Positions 46,715 to 56,840 are shown, counted from the first letter of the stretch. The stretch is 64,000 nt of DNA from Desulfovibrio intestinalis (GCF_014202345.1 NZ_JACHGO010000001.1:62001-126000), one strand, 5' to 3'. Numbers and translations: made by a program. The notes: generated by a model not told the origin, from the sequence alone.

Positions 46715-47956
46715 GTGAATATTACGTGTCCGCGTTGCGGCTTCAGCCGCCAAGTGCCCGCCAACCGCCTGCCTGCGCGTGCGGTTATCGCCACCTGCCC
46801 CCAATGCTCCTGCCGTTTCCGCTTCGCGCCAGATACTGGCGTGCAGGAAGTTCTGCCGGATGCGCCTCAGGCCGGGGATCGGGATACGGCACAGGGCCAG
46901 GCCGCGGGCCCTGCTTCTCAAGACTATACGAATGCCGACGACTCTCGGGACTCCACAGCAGAGGTTTCGCGCGATCCGGGTGAGGACGATCCCCTGCCTC
47001 CCGGTGCAATTGTGCCCGGCAGCCCTACATGGTCGCGTGACAAGGCTGCGCAAGAAGATGCCCCGCAGCACGAAAAAGAAAGCCGCGATCGGGATACGGG
47101 CAATGCCCGGCCTAGTGTTCAGGAGAAATGGCGCAGCTCTGACAGGGCCGGAATTGAAAACCCTGATGATTCCGATGAAGACCCGCGTGTAGAAGCCAGC
47201 CGCGCCTATGAGCGTGAGAAAAACCGTCGTTACGAAGACGATGACCATTCGTATGATCGCAAGCGCCGTGCCGCAGATGCGGATGACCGCAACAGCGATG
47301 ACCATCACGACGATGACGAGCATTATGACGAACATGCCGAGGGGGCTATTCCCTGGGAAACAGCCCCGGAGCCGGACGGCTGGCTTGCGGCCTTTTACCA
47401 TACCTGCATGCGCGTCATGTTTGGGGCACAACGTGTTTTCAGCCAGGTGCAGCCCGACGGCTCACAAATGCGTGCCCTGATTTTCTACCTGCTGGTGAGT
47501 GTAGTTCAGGTCATTGTTGAGCGCATATGGTCTGGGGTGTTCATGTCCCTCATCGCGCCCAGTGCGGCTTCTGACCCGCAACTGGAAAAAATGCTCATTA
47601 TGCTTTCGCCGCAAATGAGCCTGCCAATGATCCTGCTGATCAAAACGGGCATGTCCGTTATTCAGCTTTATGTGCTCAGCGCGCTTATCAACTTTACCTA
47701 TGGCTTTGTGCGTGGCAGCCGTACTGATTTCGGTCAGGTTTTTCAGGTGCTGGCCTATTCCGCTGCGCCCACCCTGCTGTGCGTGGTGCCCTTGCTGGGT
47801 TCGCTGGTGGGCTTTGTCTGGATGGTGGCTTGTGTGCTGATAGGCTGCCGTGCGGCGCTCAGGCTTACCTGGCCACAGACCCTTATGGGACTGGCCCCGG
47901 TGATTCTGTTGATTGCGCCTCTGGTTCTCCAGATTTTTCAGGCTGCGAGCATGTAA
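46715..47956 (+). CDS. Zinc-ribbon plus Yip1-type membrane protein
   Basis: The 413-residue protein starts at GTG with AGGAG upstream. Residues 1-40 hold a zinc ribbon (CPRC near 5-8, CPQC near 28-31) like the MJ0042-type domain. Residues 45-225 are a disordered, charged linker rich in Asp, Arg, Glu and His (His/Asp-dense near 180-215). The rest is a Yip1-like domain with about five helices (FMSLIAPSAASD..., VLSALINFTYGFVRG, FQVLAYSAAPTLL). Similar proteins occur in Desulfovibrio. The function is unknown; the charged linker may bind metal or nucleic acid. Confidence 0.75.
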   Translation: MNITCPRCGFSRQVPANRLPARAVIATCPQCSCRFRFAPDTGVQEVLPDAPQAGDRDTAQGQAAGPASQDYTNADDSRDSTAEVSRDPGEDDPLPPGAIVPGSPTWSRDKAAQEDAPQHEKESRDRDTGNARPSVQEKWRSSDRAGIENPDDSDEDPRVEASRAYEREKNRRYEDDDHSYDRKRRAADADDRNSDDHHDDDEHYDEHAEGAIPWETAPEPDGWLAAFYHTCMRVMFGAQRVFSQVQPDGSQMRALIFYLLVSVVQVIVERIWSGVFMSLIAPSAASDPQLEKMLIMLSPQMSLPMILLIKTGMSVIQLYVLSALINFTYGFVRGSRTDFGQVFQVLAYSAAPTLLCVVPLLGSLVGFVWMVACVLIGCRAALRLTWPQTLMGLAPVILLIAPLVLQIFQAASM

Positions 47957-48352
47957 CAGTGAGCTGACACCTGCGTTCGTTCCGCATGAACGTGTCATAG
48001 CCGTTCCAGCAACCCGCAGGGGTATGGAACGGCTATTTTGCGCTCTGGCACGTTTTTAGCAAATGCCAATATACTGGCACTGTTCCGATACACACCGGAT
48101 TCTTGGCGATATTTGTACTACACAGCGCCTGTTGATAGAATTTTTTTGAGCATTTGCTGATTGCGAAACCGTGATTGCGCCACACGCTGTTTTTTTGAAT
48201 CGTCACGAGCCAAGCGCACGTCCGCAAGCCGGGAACGCTTTATACAGCTTTATGGCGCGTTATTGAAAGGTTTGCGCTGACCGGGCGAATATTTCAATGT
48301 TGCTCTGCACTGAGGACACCCAGCTAGGCTGGCCTTAAGCCAGGAGAAAAAT
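47957..48352. other. Intergenic region before the lipoprotein gene
   Basis: It starts with a terminator (47998-48039) and then has about 300 bases of A/T-richer sequence with no coding frame I support, ending in AGGAGAAAAAT before the next ATG. Confidence 0.4.
47998..48039 (+). terminator. Terminator after the zinc-ribbon/Yip1 gene
   Basis: TAGCCGTTCCA and TGGAACGGCTA pair perfectly around a 16-base loop, followed by TTTTG. Confidence 0.75.
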
Positions 48353-49138
48353 ATGTACACCTGCCCATCTGTTTCAGGCACATGGCGCGGCCAAAACCCG
48401 GCAGATATCGCCTGGTCTTTGCTGCGCCTTTTTAGCACCGCAGCATTTTTTCTGCTGCTTTTTTTGCTCTTGGGGTGTTCCAGAGCACCGGACGACAGCC
48501 GCACATCGTATTCGCTCACGGGCGATTTAAAAACGCCCATACAGGTACAGGTGAACAATTTTGTGCGCCGTCAGCCGCCTGCCATTTATGTTCGCCCCAC
48601 GCAGCCTCTGGGCTACAGGCCCACGGCGCTTTTTGTGCCTTTGCGAACAGTGCAGCAGATGTCCAACGCCGTTACCTTCAGCAACATGTTTTCACGCCAG
48701 ATATGGCAGGTATGGCTGTCGCTTAATGCTTTTTCCACTCTTGAGTACGATGCCAATGCCGGGCCTTTTGAGCCGCAGCGTGCCCTTGCCATTGCCCGGT
48801 CGCGGGGAGCGGACATGCTGGTGGGCGGATACATAAATCATTATATGGACGGTGGTTCTGGCGGCACCAGTTCGCTTTCGCTGGCAATGGAAGTATATGA
48901 CGCCAAGACGGGCACGCTTTTGTGGTCAATGGCGCAGGGTGGCCTTATGGATGCGCGTCAGGTGCACGACTTCTACCTTTTCTCCGTAACGGAAGTGAAT
49001 CCCGAAGATCCTTCAAGCCTTATTGCCCGCGCCCTTGCCTGGGATATGGGCCGTCAGGTGCTGGGTTGGGTTGATCCCAGCCATCCGGCACCCAAGGAGT
49101 CTTCGTGGACAGACATGTTCAAGTCCAAGGCTTTCTAG
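48353..49138 (+). CDS. Predicted outer-membrane lipoprotein, function unknown
   Basis: The 261-residue protein has a signal peptide with a lipobox LLLGC (Cys near residue 42) after a 41-residue, unusually long leader. The rest is soluble, with ALAIARSRGADMLVGGYI and LSLAMEVYDAKTGTLLWSM, a pattern like the curli/flagellar assembly lipoproteins (FlgO or CsgG-related), but I cannot assign it. AGGAG lies 5 bases ahead of the ATG. It is monocistronic, with a palindrome after. Confidence 0.72.
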   Translation: MYTCPSVSGTWRGQNPADIAWSLLRLFSTAAFFLLLFLLLGCSRAPDDSRTSYSLTGDLKTPIQVQVNNFVRRQPPAIYVRPTQPLGYRPTALFVPLRTVQQMSNAVTFSNMFSRQIWQVWLSLNAFSTLEYDANAGPFEPQRALAIARSRGADMLVGGYINHYMDGGSGGTSSLSLAMEVYDAKTGTLLWSMAQGGLMDARQVHDFYLFSVTEVNPEDPSSLIARALAWDMGRQVLGWVDPSHPAPKESSWTDMFKSKAF

Positions 49139-49244
49139 GCAGTTTTTACGCCAGTGCTATCTATCAAAAAAAAACGAAAGGATGCTGCTGCCTAACTATG
49201 TGTAAGTTGCCGCAATTGTTTTTGATTGATTTGTTTTTTTCATA

Positions 49245-49288
49245 ACGCAACATGCCCCTAAAGCAAAAACTTTAGGGGCATGTTGCGT
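49245..49288. terminator. 19-bp perfect palindrome after the lipoprotein gene
   Basis: ACGCAACATGCCCCTAAAG and CTTTAGGGGCATGTTGCGT are perfect complements around CAAAAA. It lies within the 322-base gap before the convergent antiporter-like gene; no long T-run follows. Confidence 0.7.
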
Positions 49289-49460
49289 AGCTGTAGTGCA
49301 GGTTGTTTTAGGGGAACTCTGATTTATTCCGTTTGGCGGCGTTACTTCATTTTTTTTGAAACAGTTGAGGACGGAAGAGTCCACTCCTGCTCCAAAAAAG
49401 ATCGCGCCTTGTAGACGAAATAACTGCGCGTTTCCAGGAGGCTCTTTAAGCAATGTTTCC

Positions 49461-50882
49461 TTAGAAAAATAGCCAAGTGAGCAGCAAAAAGAGCGGCAGC
49501 AAAATGCAGCCAGACCACATCATATAGCCGAAAAAGCTCGGCATGCGCACTCCCTGGTTTTCGGCAATGGCGCGCACCATAAAGTTGGGCGCGTTACCGA
49601 TATAGGTATTGGCACCCATAAATACGGCCCCTGCTGATATGGCGGCCAGGGTGGCCGGCGCATTATACATGAGATTTTGAGCGTCGCCCCCGGCGGTATT
49701 GAAAAAGACCACATAGGTGGGCGCGTTATCCAGAAAACTAGAAAGCACGCCCGTGAGCCAGAAATACATGGCGTTATCGGGCTGTCCGTTTTTGGAGACA
49801 AGCTGTATGAGGCCGGAAAGTGCGCCGTCCGTACCGGATTTCAAAATGGCTATGGCCGGAATCATACTCACAAAAATGCCCAGAAAAAGCTTGGCTACTT
49901 CTTCAATGGGTGCCCAGGAAAATCCGTTGGCTTCCCGGCTGGCTTTGCTGGTAAGGCGCAAGGAAAGCCCTGCCAGGATAAGCAGCGTCAGATCACGCAA
50001 GAAATTTTGCCCTTCAACTGGCACTCCATATACCTCGGCAACAGTGCCCAGCGGGTACAGGCCGGACAACAGCACAGCCACTACAATTCCAAGCAGAAGC
50101 AGCAGATTGACTTTGCCTTCTAGCCCCAGCTTTTTCGTGTGTTCCGTGTGGGACTGAACAGGAGCGGGTTTGCCTTCCCTGGCGAACAGTATTGCATCAA
50201 GCGCCAGATAGATGAGCAGCAAAGCCGCAGAGAGCAGCAGTGTTTTTAAAAAGAGGTTGGTTGTGGTCCAGAAAAAGCTGACGCCCTTTAAAAAGCCCAG
50301 AAAGAGCGGCGGGTCGCCCAATGGCGTGAGTGATCCGCCAATGTTGGCCACAAGAAAGATAAAAAACACAACACTGTGTACTTTGTAACGGCGGTGGGCA
50401 TTGGCACGCAGCAATGGACGGATGAGCAGCATGGCCGCTCCTGTGGTGCCCATCCAGCTGGCGAGAACCGTACCCACGGCCAAAAGAGCCGTGTTGACCA
50501 GAGGCGTACCCGTTAGCGAGCCCGTCAGGCGCACGCCGCCTGCCACTGTAAAAAGAGAAAAAAGCAAAATAATGAACGGGATGTAGTCAAGAATGATAAT
50601 GTGCAAAAACTCGTACAGCGCCACTGAAGGGCCGAAAACAAGAACACAGGGTAACAGAAAAGCTAACCCCCAGAATACGGAAATCTTGCCGAAATGCTGC
50701 TCCCAGAAGTGCGGGGCCGCAAGAGGCATGATGGCTATGGATAACAGCATGCAGGCGAAAGGAATGGCCCAGCGGATGTCCAGCCCGGCTCCGGGCAGAT
50801 TAGGGTGTCCTTGAGCTGCCAGTGCGGCAGCGGGTAGGCAAAGGGCCAGCAGTAGCGCCATAAGCTGCGCTAGAATTTTCAT
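49461..50882 (-). CDS. Na+/H+ antiporter-like membrane protein
   Basis: The protein of about 473 residues has a signal-like N-terminus (MKILAQLMALLLALCLPAAALA) and about 12 helices. SLTPLGDPPLFLGFL, SSFLDNAPTYVVFF and GANTYIGNAPNFMVRAIAE match the ion-transporter superfamily containing NhaD/CitMHS. Two inverted repeats are suggested by GTTGAAMLL and SFLDNAPT. I place the start at 50882 (GGAG upstream); a longer frame to 51044 overlaps trmH. The ion is not determined. Confidence 0.82.
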   Translation of the reverse strand: MKILAQLMALLLALCLPAAALAAQGHPNLPGAGLDIRWAIPFACMLLSIAIMPLAAPHFWEQHFGKISVFWGLAFLLPCVLVFGPSVALYEFLHIIILDYIPFIILLFSLFTVAGGVRLTGSLTGTPLVNTALLAVGTVLASWMGTTGAAMLLIRPLLRANAHRRYKVHSVVFFIFLVANIGGSLTPLGDPPLFLGFLKGVSFFWTTTNLFLKTLLLSAALLLIYLALDAILFAREGKPAPVQSHTEHTKKLGLEGKVNLLLLLGIVVAVLLSGLYPLGTVAEVYGVPVEGQNFLRDLTLLILAGLSLRLTSKASREANGFSWAPIEEVAKLFLGIFVSMIPAIAILKSGTDGALSGLIQLVSKNGQPDNAMYFWLTGVLSSFLDNAPTYVVFFNTAGGDAQNLMYNAPATLAAISAGAVFMGANTYIGNAPNFMVRAIAENQGVRMPSFFGYMMWSGCILLPLFLLLTWLFF

Positions 50883-51022
50883 TATAAGGCTCCGGCATGT
50901 ATTTTGGGGATTGCAGTTTCGCGGCAGTATATATTGGACAGGCCATGTAGACAATGCGCTTGCCTGGAGCTGTTTTTTTTGAGACATAACAAGGCCAGAA
51001 CAGAACAGCAAAGGAATACCAC

Positions 51023-51613
51023 ATGCCCAAGGAACCCACGGCAAGGCGCAAGGCCCGCCTGCTTGAAGTGTTGAGCCATCGCCAGCCTGACCTGACGCTG
51101 GTTTTGGCGAATATTCATGATCCGCACAATGTGTCGGCCATCTATCGTTCGTGCGATGCCTTTGGCGTCAGCCGGGTAAACCTGTACTACACCAACACGC
51201 CCTTTCCCGTGCTTGGACGCAAAACTTCGGCTTCCGCCCGTAAATGGGTAGAAAGCGTGCGCCACAAAGACAGTGCCGCCCTTATGGAAAACTTGCGCGA
51301 CCAGGGCATGCAGGTGCTCGCCACTTCCTGCTCTCCCACGGCACGGCCCTTGAGGGAATGGGATTTTACCAAGCCCACGGCGATCATTATGGGCAACGAG
51401 CACAGCGGAGTGGAGCAGGACCTGCTTGAGCAGGCTGACGGCGAGCTTTACATCCCCATGTACGGCATGATCCAGAGTTTTAACGTTTCGGTGGCTGCGG
51501 CCATCATTCTGTCCGAGGCCGCGCGCCAGCGTGGCAATGCGGGCATGTACGACGCCCCGCATATGGAAGCGGCGGCTCTGGAAGAAAAATTACAGGAATG
51601 GCTTGAAAAATAG
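51023..51613 (+). CDS. trmH: tRNA guanosine-2'-O-methyltransferase (TrmH-like SpoU family)
   Basis: This 196-residue SPOUT methyltransferase carries LVLANIHDPHNVSAIYRSCDAFG near the N-terminus, IIMGNEHSGVEQD, and the C-terminal trefoil knot IPMYGMIQSFNVSVAAAIILSE. It resembles TrmH, which methylates G18 of tRNA. The exact substrate is inferred from resemblance. It is divergent from the antiporter-like gene. Confidence 0.88.
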   Translation: MPKEPTARRKARLLEVLSHRQPDLTLVLANIHDPHNVSAIYRSCDAFGVSRVNLYYTNTPFPVLGRKTSASARKWVESVRHKDSAALMENLRDQGMQVLATSCSPTARPLREWDFTKPTAIIMGNEHSGVEQDLLEQADGELYIPMYGMIQSFNVSVAAAIILSEAARQRGNAGMYDAPHMEAAALEEKLQEWLEK

Positions 51614-51640
51614 CCCACAGGTCCTGATATTGGTTCATAC

Positions 51641-51669
51641 GCGCCGCTTTCCATACAGGAAGGCGGCGC
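51641..51669 (+). terminator. Hairpin after trmH
   Basis: GCGCCGCTTTCC and GGAAGGCGGCGC pair over 12 bases with one G-T wobble. There is no T-run, so it is a weak terminator at best. Confidence 0.5.
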
Positions 51670-51713
51670 TTGTGCATGTGCCGTGAAATCAGGTCAGGAA
51701 CAAAAATATGTTG

Positions 51714-51729
51714 TTTTTGGACCCAAAAA
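51714..51729. promoter_or_regulatory. Possible MarR operator
   Basis: TTTTTGG-AC-CCAAAAA is a 7-2-7 perfect inverted repeat 39 bases before the marR ATG. MarR proteins usually bind such palindromes in their own promoters. Confidence 0.4.
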
Positions 51730-51768
51730 ATTTGCTACGCTTGCGCCAGGAAAAACAGGTGAAATCTC

Positions 51769-52317
51769 ATGTCAGATAAAGAGCAACTGCGGCAGCGTGT
51801 CATTGGCGGCATTTTAAGCATCGCGCAGCGTATGGAAGAGGTAAACGGGCTGTTTGACAAGGCCGGGGCCAGCCTTGGCGAGGCGGAACTTGGGAAGTTG
51901 ACTCAGCCAGAAATGGATTTTCTGACCCTTATTGCCGATGAAGGGCCGCTGAACGGCGCTACCGCAGCCAGAAAACTGGGCATGCCTCGGGGCGGAATAT
52001 CTAAAATAGCTGCCAGATTGCAGGTGGCGGGACTTGTGGAACCTCGTAAAATGCCCGGTGACAAAAAGAGCCAGCTCTATGCTCTTACGGATAAAGGGCA
52101 GCGGGCGGCGGGTTTGCGCCGCACTCTGCATGACCTGACGGAAGATATGTTGTGGGAAAGGCTGAAGGCCAGCCCGCAAGAAGATCTGGAGCGCTTTGCA
52201 CACATGCTGGCGCGCACGTCCGACGCGCTGGGCGAGGCCAACAGGCAGGTTCGCATAAATGCGACAGCCTTGCTGGCGGCACGTTCCGCCGTAACAGACG
52301 GAACAGATAAAAGCTGA
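51769..52317 (+). CDS. MarR family transcriptional regulator
   Basis: The 182-residue protein has a winged helix: GPLNGATAARKLGMPRGGISKIAARLQVAGLVEPRKMPGDKKSQLYALTDKG matches the MarR DNA-binding region at about 62-115. The N-terminal helical arm and C-terminal helices would form the dimer. AGGAAAAACAGG is upstream. The ligand is unknown. No efflux pump or redox gene is adjacent. Confidence 0.85.
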   Translation: MSDKEQLRQRVIGGILSIAQRMEEVNGLFDKAGASLGEAELGKLTQPEMDFLTLIADEGPLNGATAARKLGMPRGGISKIAARLQVAGLVEPRKMPGDKKSQLYALTDKGQRAAGLRRTLHDLTEDMLWERLKASPQEDLERFAHMLARTSDALGEANRQVRINATALLAARSAVTDGTDKS

Positions 52318-52527
52318 TGGGGTCGGCGCGTAAACCAGATCAGAGCTGGCGGGGGCAGGCGGAACAAGACAGGCATGGCAGAGGGCAGGCTGATAGAAGT
52401 CATGCCCGAACAATGCTGGTGGGCAGTATTGGCGCTTGCTCCTGCCGCTGTTCGTGCTGTCGCTGGGGCAAAAGCAGAGTTGCAGACGGTTAGGCGCAAG
52501 GCCCCAAGACCTTGCGCCGCCGCAGTT
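52318..52527. other. Intergenic segment after marR
   Basis: It has no gene with support. A 72-codon frame (52375-52593) runs into the MITE-like repeat and has no family signal. Confidence 0.4.
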
Positions 52528-52669
52528 CTAGATAATTCTTTTGTCCAACTGGCTGCGTCAAAAGGCCGTTTTTACTCCAGTCATGTACCGTGAGAGTACA
52601 CTTCTTCCGTAAAAAAGGCCTTTTTTTCTTGCCCTTGGCGCAAAATCATTTATCTGGAAACAGCCAATT
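52528..52669. repeat. MITE-like palindromic repeat, copy 3 (degenerate left end)
   Basis: The core TTTTGTCCAACTGGCTGCGTC, AAAAGGCC, GTCATGTACCGTGAGAGTAC, AAAAAAGGCCTTTTTT and GCCCTTGGCGCAAA is intact. The outer left end has decayed (CTAGATAATTC instead of TAGGGGCTGT...); the right end reads AACAGCCAATT. A GAGCA hairpin follows directly. Confidence 0.75.
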
Positions 52670-52704
52670 GAGCATTTTAACTTTGAAAAAGCTAAAATAC
52701 TCTA
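52670..52704. repeat. GAGCA hairpin repeat (copy 7)
   Basis: GAGCATTTTA and TAAAATACTC pair with one mismatch around a 13-base loop. On the minus strand its TAGAG end supplies the stop codon of the next gene (52702-52704). Confidence 0.6.
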
Positions 52705-53340
52705 TTGCGCGTCGCTGCTCGGCTGCACATGCTTTTCAAAAAGTTTGCCGTTCCACTGGTAGCCAATGTCATAGGCCACAGGCACATGGGCCATGCCAGT
52801 GCTGGTCCAGAACAGGGGCTGCGCACGCAGACCGCCAAGGCCAAGGCAGATCATAACCGTCGCCTGCACATCTGGCGGCAATTTTTGATCCTTGGCCAAA
52901 AATTCTTCAATGGCGGGTTCAGCGGGCGTATCTACAGGCACAAGGCGGCCGGAAGCGTCCATGCGCCACAGCTCCACCGTGCAGACGGTACCCCCCAGAG
53001 TGCCTATGGCAGCGTCCAGAGATTCGTCATTGCTGTGCCGGAAAAGGCGCAGGGCTACTGCCACGTCATGAAAGGGCAGATTGGCGAAAACCATGATGTC
53101 TTCGGTTTCACCGGCCACTTCCCAAAAATCGGACTGACCTTTAGCCAGCAACTTTTGTTTTTCCTGTGAACTCAGGCCTTCAGGGGTGTTTTCAAAAATG
53201 CTTTCGGGCAGGCTGGCAAAAACCTCCCGCGCATTACGTTCTTGCCCGGTAGCCCCGGATTCAGCGGGGGCGAGGGCCAGAGCCGAAATGACGGCAAGCG
53301 CCAAAACAAAAAGAAGAGTGCGTGCGCGCTGGCAAATCAT
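52702..53340 (-). CDS. Secreted protein, function unknown
   Basis: This 212-residue protein has a signal peptide (MICQRARTLLFVLALAVISALALAPA, then cleavage after an AxA-like site). It has no motif I recognise. A region GTLGGTVCTVELWRMDASGRLVPV and MICLGLGGLRAQPLFWTSTGMAH is Gly-rich but untyped. The stop codon lies in a hairpin repeat. It is divergent from uvrA with about 215 bases between. Confidence 0.65.
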   Translation of the reverse strand: MICQRARTLLFVLALAVISALALAPAESGATGQERNAREVFASLPESIFENTPEGLSSQEKQKLLAKGQSDFWEVAGETEDIMVFANLPFHDVAVALRLFRHSNDESLDAAIGTLGGTVCTVELWRMDASGRLVPVDTPAEPAIEEFLAKDQKLPPDVQATVMICLGLGGLRAQPLFWTSTGMAHVPVAYDIGYQWNGKLFEKHVQPSSDAQ

Positions 53341-53555
53341 AATATACTCCCTGCACGGGTCAGTTTGATGGGCCCGCGCTCGTAAAAATTTTTATACCGC
53401 TTTTGCCATTTATTGTCCATGCAAGGGCGGCAGGAGTTATTCAGTTTTGTTTTTCTATCAAAATCGGCGTGTTGGATCAGTCTTCATCCCACGGCCAGGG
53501 GCAAAAGAGCCGGGCCATCTTGCCAATCGGCCTCGGCACGCTTACATATGCCCTC

Positions 53556-56516
53556 ATGAACACCAGCACCAACAAGCCCTGCATTCACATCGAAAAGGCC
53601 CGCCAACACAACCTCAAAAATATCAGCCTGGACATCCCGCGTGATGAACTGGTGGTCATTTGCGGGCCTTCTGGCTCGGGAAAATCCACACTGGCTTTTG
53701 ACATTGTGTACGCTGAAGGCCAGCGACGCTATGTGGAATCCCTTTCGGCCTACGCCCGCCAGTTTTTGCCCCAGATGGACAAGCCTGATGTGGAAAAAAT
53801 TGAAGGTCTTTCGCCTGCCATTTCTCTTGAGCAGCAGAGCGTGTCGCGCAACCCGCGCTCCACAGTGGGCACGGTTACAGAAATTTACGACTTTTTGCGC
53901 GTCTTTTTTGCCCGGCTTGGCCGCATGTACTGCCCCCAGTGCGGACGCCCCATTGAAGCCCGCGCCGCAGACGAAATTATTTCTGACATCCTTGCCTTGC
54001 CGCAGGGTTCCAAATTTATGGTGCTGGCTCCGCTGGTAGAACTGCAAAAGGGCACCCATCAGGACAAGTTTAAAAAACTCAAGGCCGAAGGTTTTGCCCG
54101 GGTGCGCGTCAACGGCGTTTTTTATACGCTGGATGATGTGCCTGTTCTGGACAAAAACAAAAAGCACAGCATCGACCTTGTGGTAGACCGTCTGGTCAAT
54201 AAGGAAGGCATCCGGGGACGCCTGGCGGATTCGGTAGAGCTGGCCCTGCGCTACGGTGAAGGCCGTCTTGTGGTGCACATGCCCGACAAGGCCGCAGCGG
54301 GCGAGGATGCCGATACCGTGCACTCCACGTCTTCGGTATGCACGCACTGCCGTATTTCGCTGCCAGCGCCCAGCCCACAGCTTTTTTCCTTCAACGGGCC
54401 GCAGGGGGCCTGCCCGCGTTGCGTGGGCCTTGGCGGGGTCGATTACTTTGAGCCCCGCCTCATTGCTCCCAATGTGGGGCTTTCGCTCAATACTGGCGTG
54501 CTTCTGCCCTGGGCAACGGACAAAATGTTCAGCCGTTACGAAGACGCACTCAAGGCATTGGGCAAGCGCTTCAAGTTCACGCTGTCCACTCCGCTGGAAG
54601 ATTTTTCTGAAGACGCACTGGCCGCGCTTTTTTATGGCGAGGACGAAAAGGGAAAGCCCGCGCGGTCTTCTCTGGGACTGCGCCGTAACTGGATGGGCGG
54701 CAACGTGGCTCTCGGAGCCGGGGGCGACTATCAAAGCGAGCACTTCACCGCAGCCAGAAGCACGGGTGATGTGAGCGTTAATGACAAGCGCTGGCCGGGC
54801 GTTGTGCCCTTGCTGGAAAGCGGCATGCAGTATGGCGACGCTTGGCGCGAGGCTCTTTCGCGCTACCGCCAGACAATGGACTGCCCCGACTGCAAGGGGG
54901 CACGGCTCAATGTAAACGCGCTTTCCGTGCGTGTGGACGATCTCAACATTGCGTCCTTCTGTAGCCTGTCTGTCGAGCGTGCTCTGGAGTGGTTGGAAAA
55001 ACGTGAATTTACGGGCCGCCATGTGGTCATCGCTGAACCGCTTATGAAGGAACTGACCCACCGTCTGTCCTTCATGCGCAGTGTGGGATTGGAATATCTT
55101 TCCCTTGGGCGGTCCATGTCCACCCTTTCCGGCGGCGAAGCGCAGCGCATCCGTCTGGCAAGCCAGCTGGGTTCCGGCCTTGTGGGGGTGACCTATGTTC
55201 TGGACGAACCCTCCATCGGTCTGCATCCGCGTGACAACGAGCGCCTTTTGGGCACCTTGCGGTCGTTGCAGGCGCGCGGCAATACCGTTCTGGTGGTGGA
55301 ACACGACGAAGCCACCATCTGCGAAGCAGACACGGTTATTGAACTTGGTCCGGGTTCCGGCGCGCACGGCGGTGATATCATGTTTCAGGGCAACGTGGAC
55401 GACCTGCTGTCAAAGGCAGACACCCTCACGGCCCGCTATTTGCGCGGTGACGACACCATCGCTTTGCCCGACGCCCGGCGTGAGCCGCAGGGCGAGCTGG
55501 TGCTGCACAATGTGACCACCAACAACCTGCGAAATGTGGACTGCCGTATTCCCCTGGGCGTGCTGACTTGCGTGACCGGGGTTTCCGGTTCCGGCAAAAG
55601 CTCGCTGGTAGTGGACACGCTTTACAAGCATCTGGCCTTGAACCTTGGCCTGCGCGTGGATCAGCCCGGCACCATCGGCGGTTTGGCCTATGAGAACGGT
55701 GCTGTTCCCGTTGAGCGCATAGTGGCCATTGACCAGACGCCCATCGGGCGCACGCCGCGCTCAAACCCGGCCACCTACACCAAGATATTTGACGAAATTC
55801 GTAATATTTTCGCTATGACGCAGGACGCCCGCAAGCGCGGTTACAAGCCGGGGCGGTTCAGCTTCAACGTGCGCGGCGGCAGGTGTGAAGCCTGCGGCGG
55901 CGACGGTCAGATTCGGGTAGAAATGCATTTTTTACCTGACGTTTACGTAACCTGCGATGTGTGCAAGGGCAAACGCTACAACCACGAAACCCTTGAGGTG
56001 CGCTACAAGGGCCTGAACATCGCCGAGGTGCTCAATCTGACGGTGCGGCAGGCCAGAGAGCTGTTCGAGAATTATCCGACGCTGGAACGCCGTCTTGCCG
56101 TGCTGGAAGAAGTGGGGCTGGAGTATCTGCGGCTTGGTCAGCCCGCCACCACACTTTCGGGCGGGGAGGCGCAGCGCATCAAGATTTCGCGTGAACTGGG
56201 CAAGCGTTCACTGCCGGGCACCATGTATATTCTGGACGAACCCACAACCGGCCTGCACATGCATGAGGTGGGCAAGCTCATCAAGGTGCTGCACGCCCTG
56301 GTGGACAAGGGTGCCAGTGTGGTGGTCATTGAGCATAATACAGACATGATTCTGGCTTCTGACCATGTGCTGGATATGGGGCCGGGCGGTGGTGAGAACG
56401 GCGGGTTGATCGTCTCTGCCGGAACGCCTGAGGCCATTGTGGCCGACCCCAACTCCGTCACCGGGAGCTTTCTTATGCAGGAAAGGTTGGACCGGGTTAA
56501 ACGGCGCGTCAGCTAG
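53556..56516 (+). CDS. uvrA: Excinuclease ABC subunit UvrA
   Basis: UvrA recognises bulky DNA lesions in nucleotide excision repair. The protein (986 residues from 53556) has two ABC modules: N-terminal Walker [10 protein letters not shown] with LSGGEAQR near the first module end, and C-terminal GVSGSGKSS with [10 protein letters not shown]. Zinc-finger Cys sets are visible ([15 protein letters not shown]..., CEACGGDGQ...CDVCKGKRY). I set the start at 53556 ([16 protein letters not shown]...); a longer frame from 53403 lacks support. The TAG stop at 56514 begins the MITE-like repeat. Confidence 0.95.
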   Translation: MNTSTNKPCIHIEKARQHNLKNISLDIPRDELVVICGPSGSGKSTLAFDIVYAEGQRRYVESLSAYARQFLPQMDKPDVEKIEGLSPAISLEQQSVSRNPRSTVGTVTEIYDFLRVFFARLGRMYCPQCGRPIEARAADEIISDILALPQGSKFMVLAPLVELQKGTHQDKFKKLKAEGFARVRVNGVFYTLDDVPVLDKNKKHSIDLVVDRLVNKEGIRGRLADSVELALRYGEGRLVVHMPDKAAAGEDADTVHSTSSVCTHCRISLPAPSPQLFSFNGPQGACPRCVGLGGVDYFEPRLIAPNVGLSLNTGVLLPWATDKMFSRYEDALKALGKRFKFTLSTPLEDFSEDALAALFYGEDEKGKPARSSLGLRRNWMGGNVALGAGGDYQSEHFTAARSTGDVSVNDKRWPGVVPLLESGMQYGDAWREALSRYRQTMDCPDCKGARLNVNALSVRVDDLNIASFCSLSVERALEWLEKREFTGRHVVIAEPLMKELTHRLSFMRSVGLEYLSLGRSMSTLSGGEAQRIRLASQLGSGLVGVTYVLDEPSIGLHPRDNERLLGTLRSLQARGNTVLVVEHDEATICEADTVIELGPGSGAHGGDIMFQGNVDDLLSKADTLTARYLRGDDTIALPDARREPQGELVLHNVTTNNLRNVDCRIPLGVLTCVTGVSGSGKSSLVVDTLYKHLALNLGLRVDQPGTIGGLAYENGAVPVERIVAIDQTPIGRTPRSNPATYTKIFDEIRNIFAMTQDARKRGYKPGRFSFNVRGGRCEACGGDGQIRVEMHFLPDVYVTCDVCKGKRYNHETLEVRYKGLNIAEVLNLTVRQARELFENYPTLERRLAVLEEVGLEYLRLGQPATTLSGGEAQRIKISRELGKRSLPGTMYILDEPTTGLHMHEVGKLIKVLHALVDKGASVVVIEHNTDMILASDHVLDMGPGGGENGGLIVSAGTPEAIVADPNSVTGSFLMQERLDRVKRRVS

Positions 56517-56662
56517 GGCCTGTCCCTAAATAATTCTTTTGTCCAACTGTCTGCGTCAAAAGGCCATTTTTACTCCAGTCATGTACCGTGAGAGTACACT
56601 TCTTCCGTAGAAACGACCTTTTTCCTTGCCCTTGGCACAAAGTTATTTAGAAACAGCCCCTA
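56514..56662. repeat. MITE-like palindromic repeat, copy 4
   Basis: The 149-bp element begins TAGGGCCTGTCCCTAAATAA, sharing its TAG with the uvrA stop codon, and ends AAACAGCCCCTA. The interior matches copies 2 and 3. The rest of the gap to the next terminator is unremarkable. Confidence 0.8.
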
Positions 56663-56751
56663 GGACAGATTAATTTTGCGGATATACATTCCCAAACGTC
56701 AAGCCGCGCTCGTTACGGCGTTTAACTGCGCAAGTCACTCTATGTATAAAA

Positions 56752-56781
56752 AGAGACCACCCGCCAGTGCGGGTGGTCTCT
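56752..56781 (-). terminator. Terminator of ahpC
   Basis: AGAGACCACCCGC and GCGGGTGGTCTCT pair perfectly around CAGT. On the minus strand TTTTTATA follows. It lies 60 bases past ahpC. Confidence 0.9.
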
Positions 56782-56840
56782 GTCAGAAGGTCAAGCAAGA
56801 GGAGGAGTGTACGGTTTTATGGGGCTGAGAAAAACAGGGG

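Noticed and set aside
52375-52593. A 72-codon plus-strand frame after marR
   Set aside because: It runs into the MITE-like repeat and has no family signal.
53484-55367. A 627-codon minus-strand frame opposite uvrA
   Set aside because: It lies wholly within uvrA in antisense and shows no domain.
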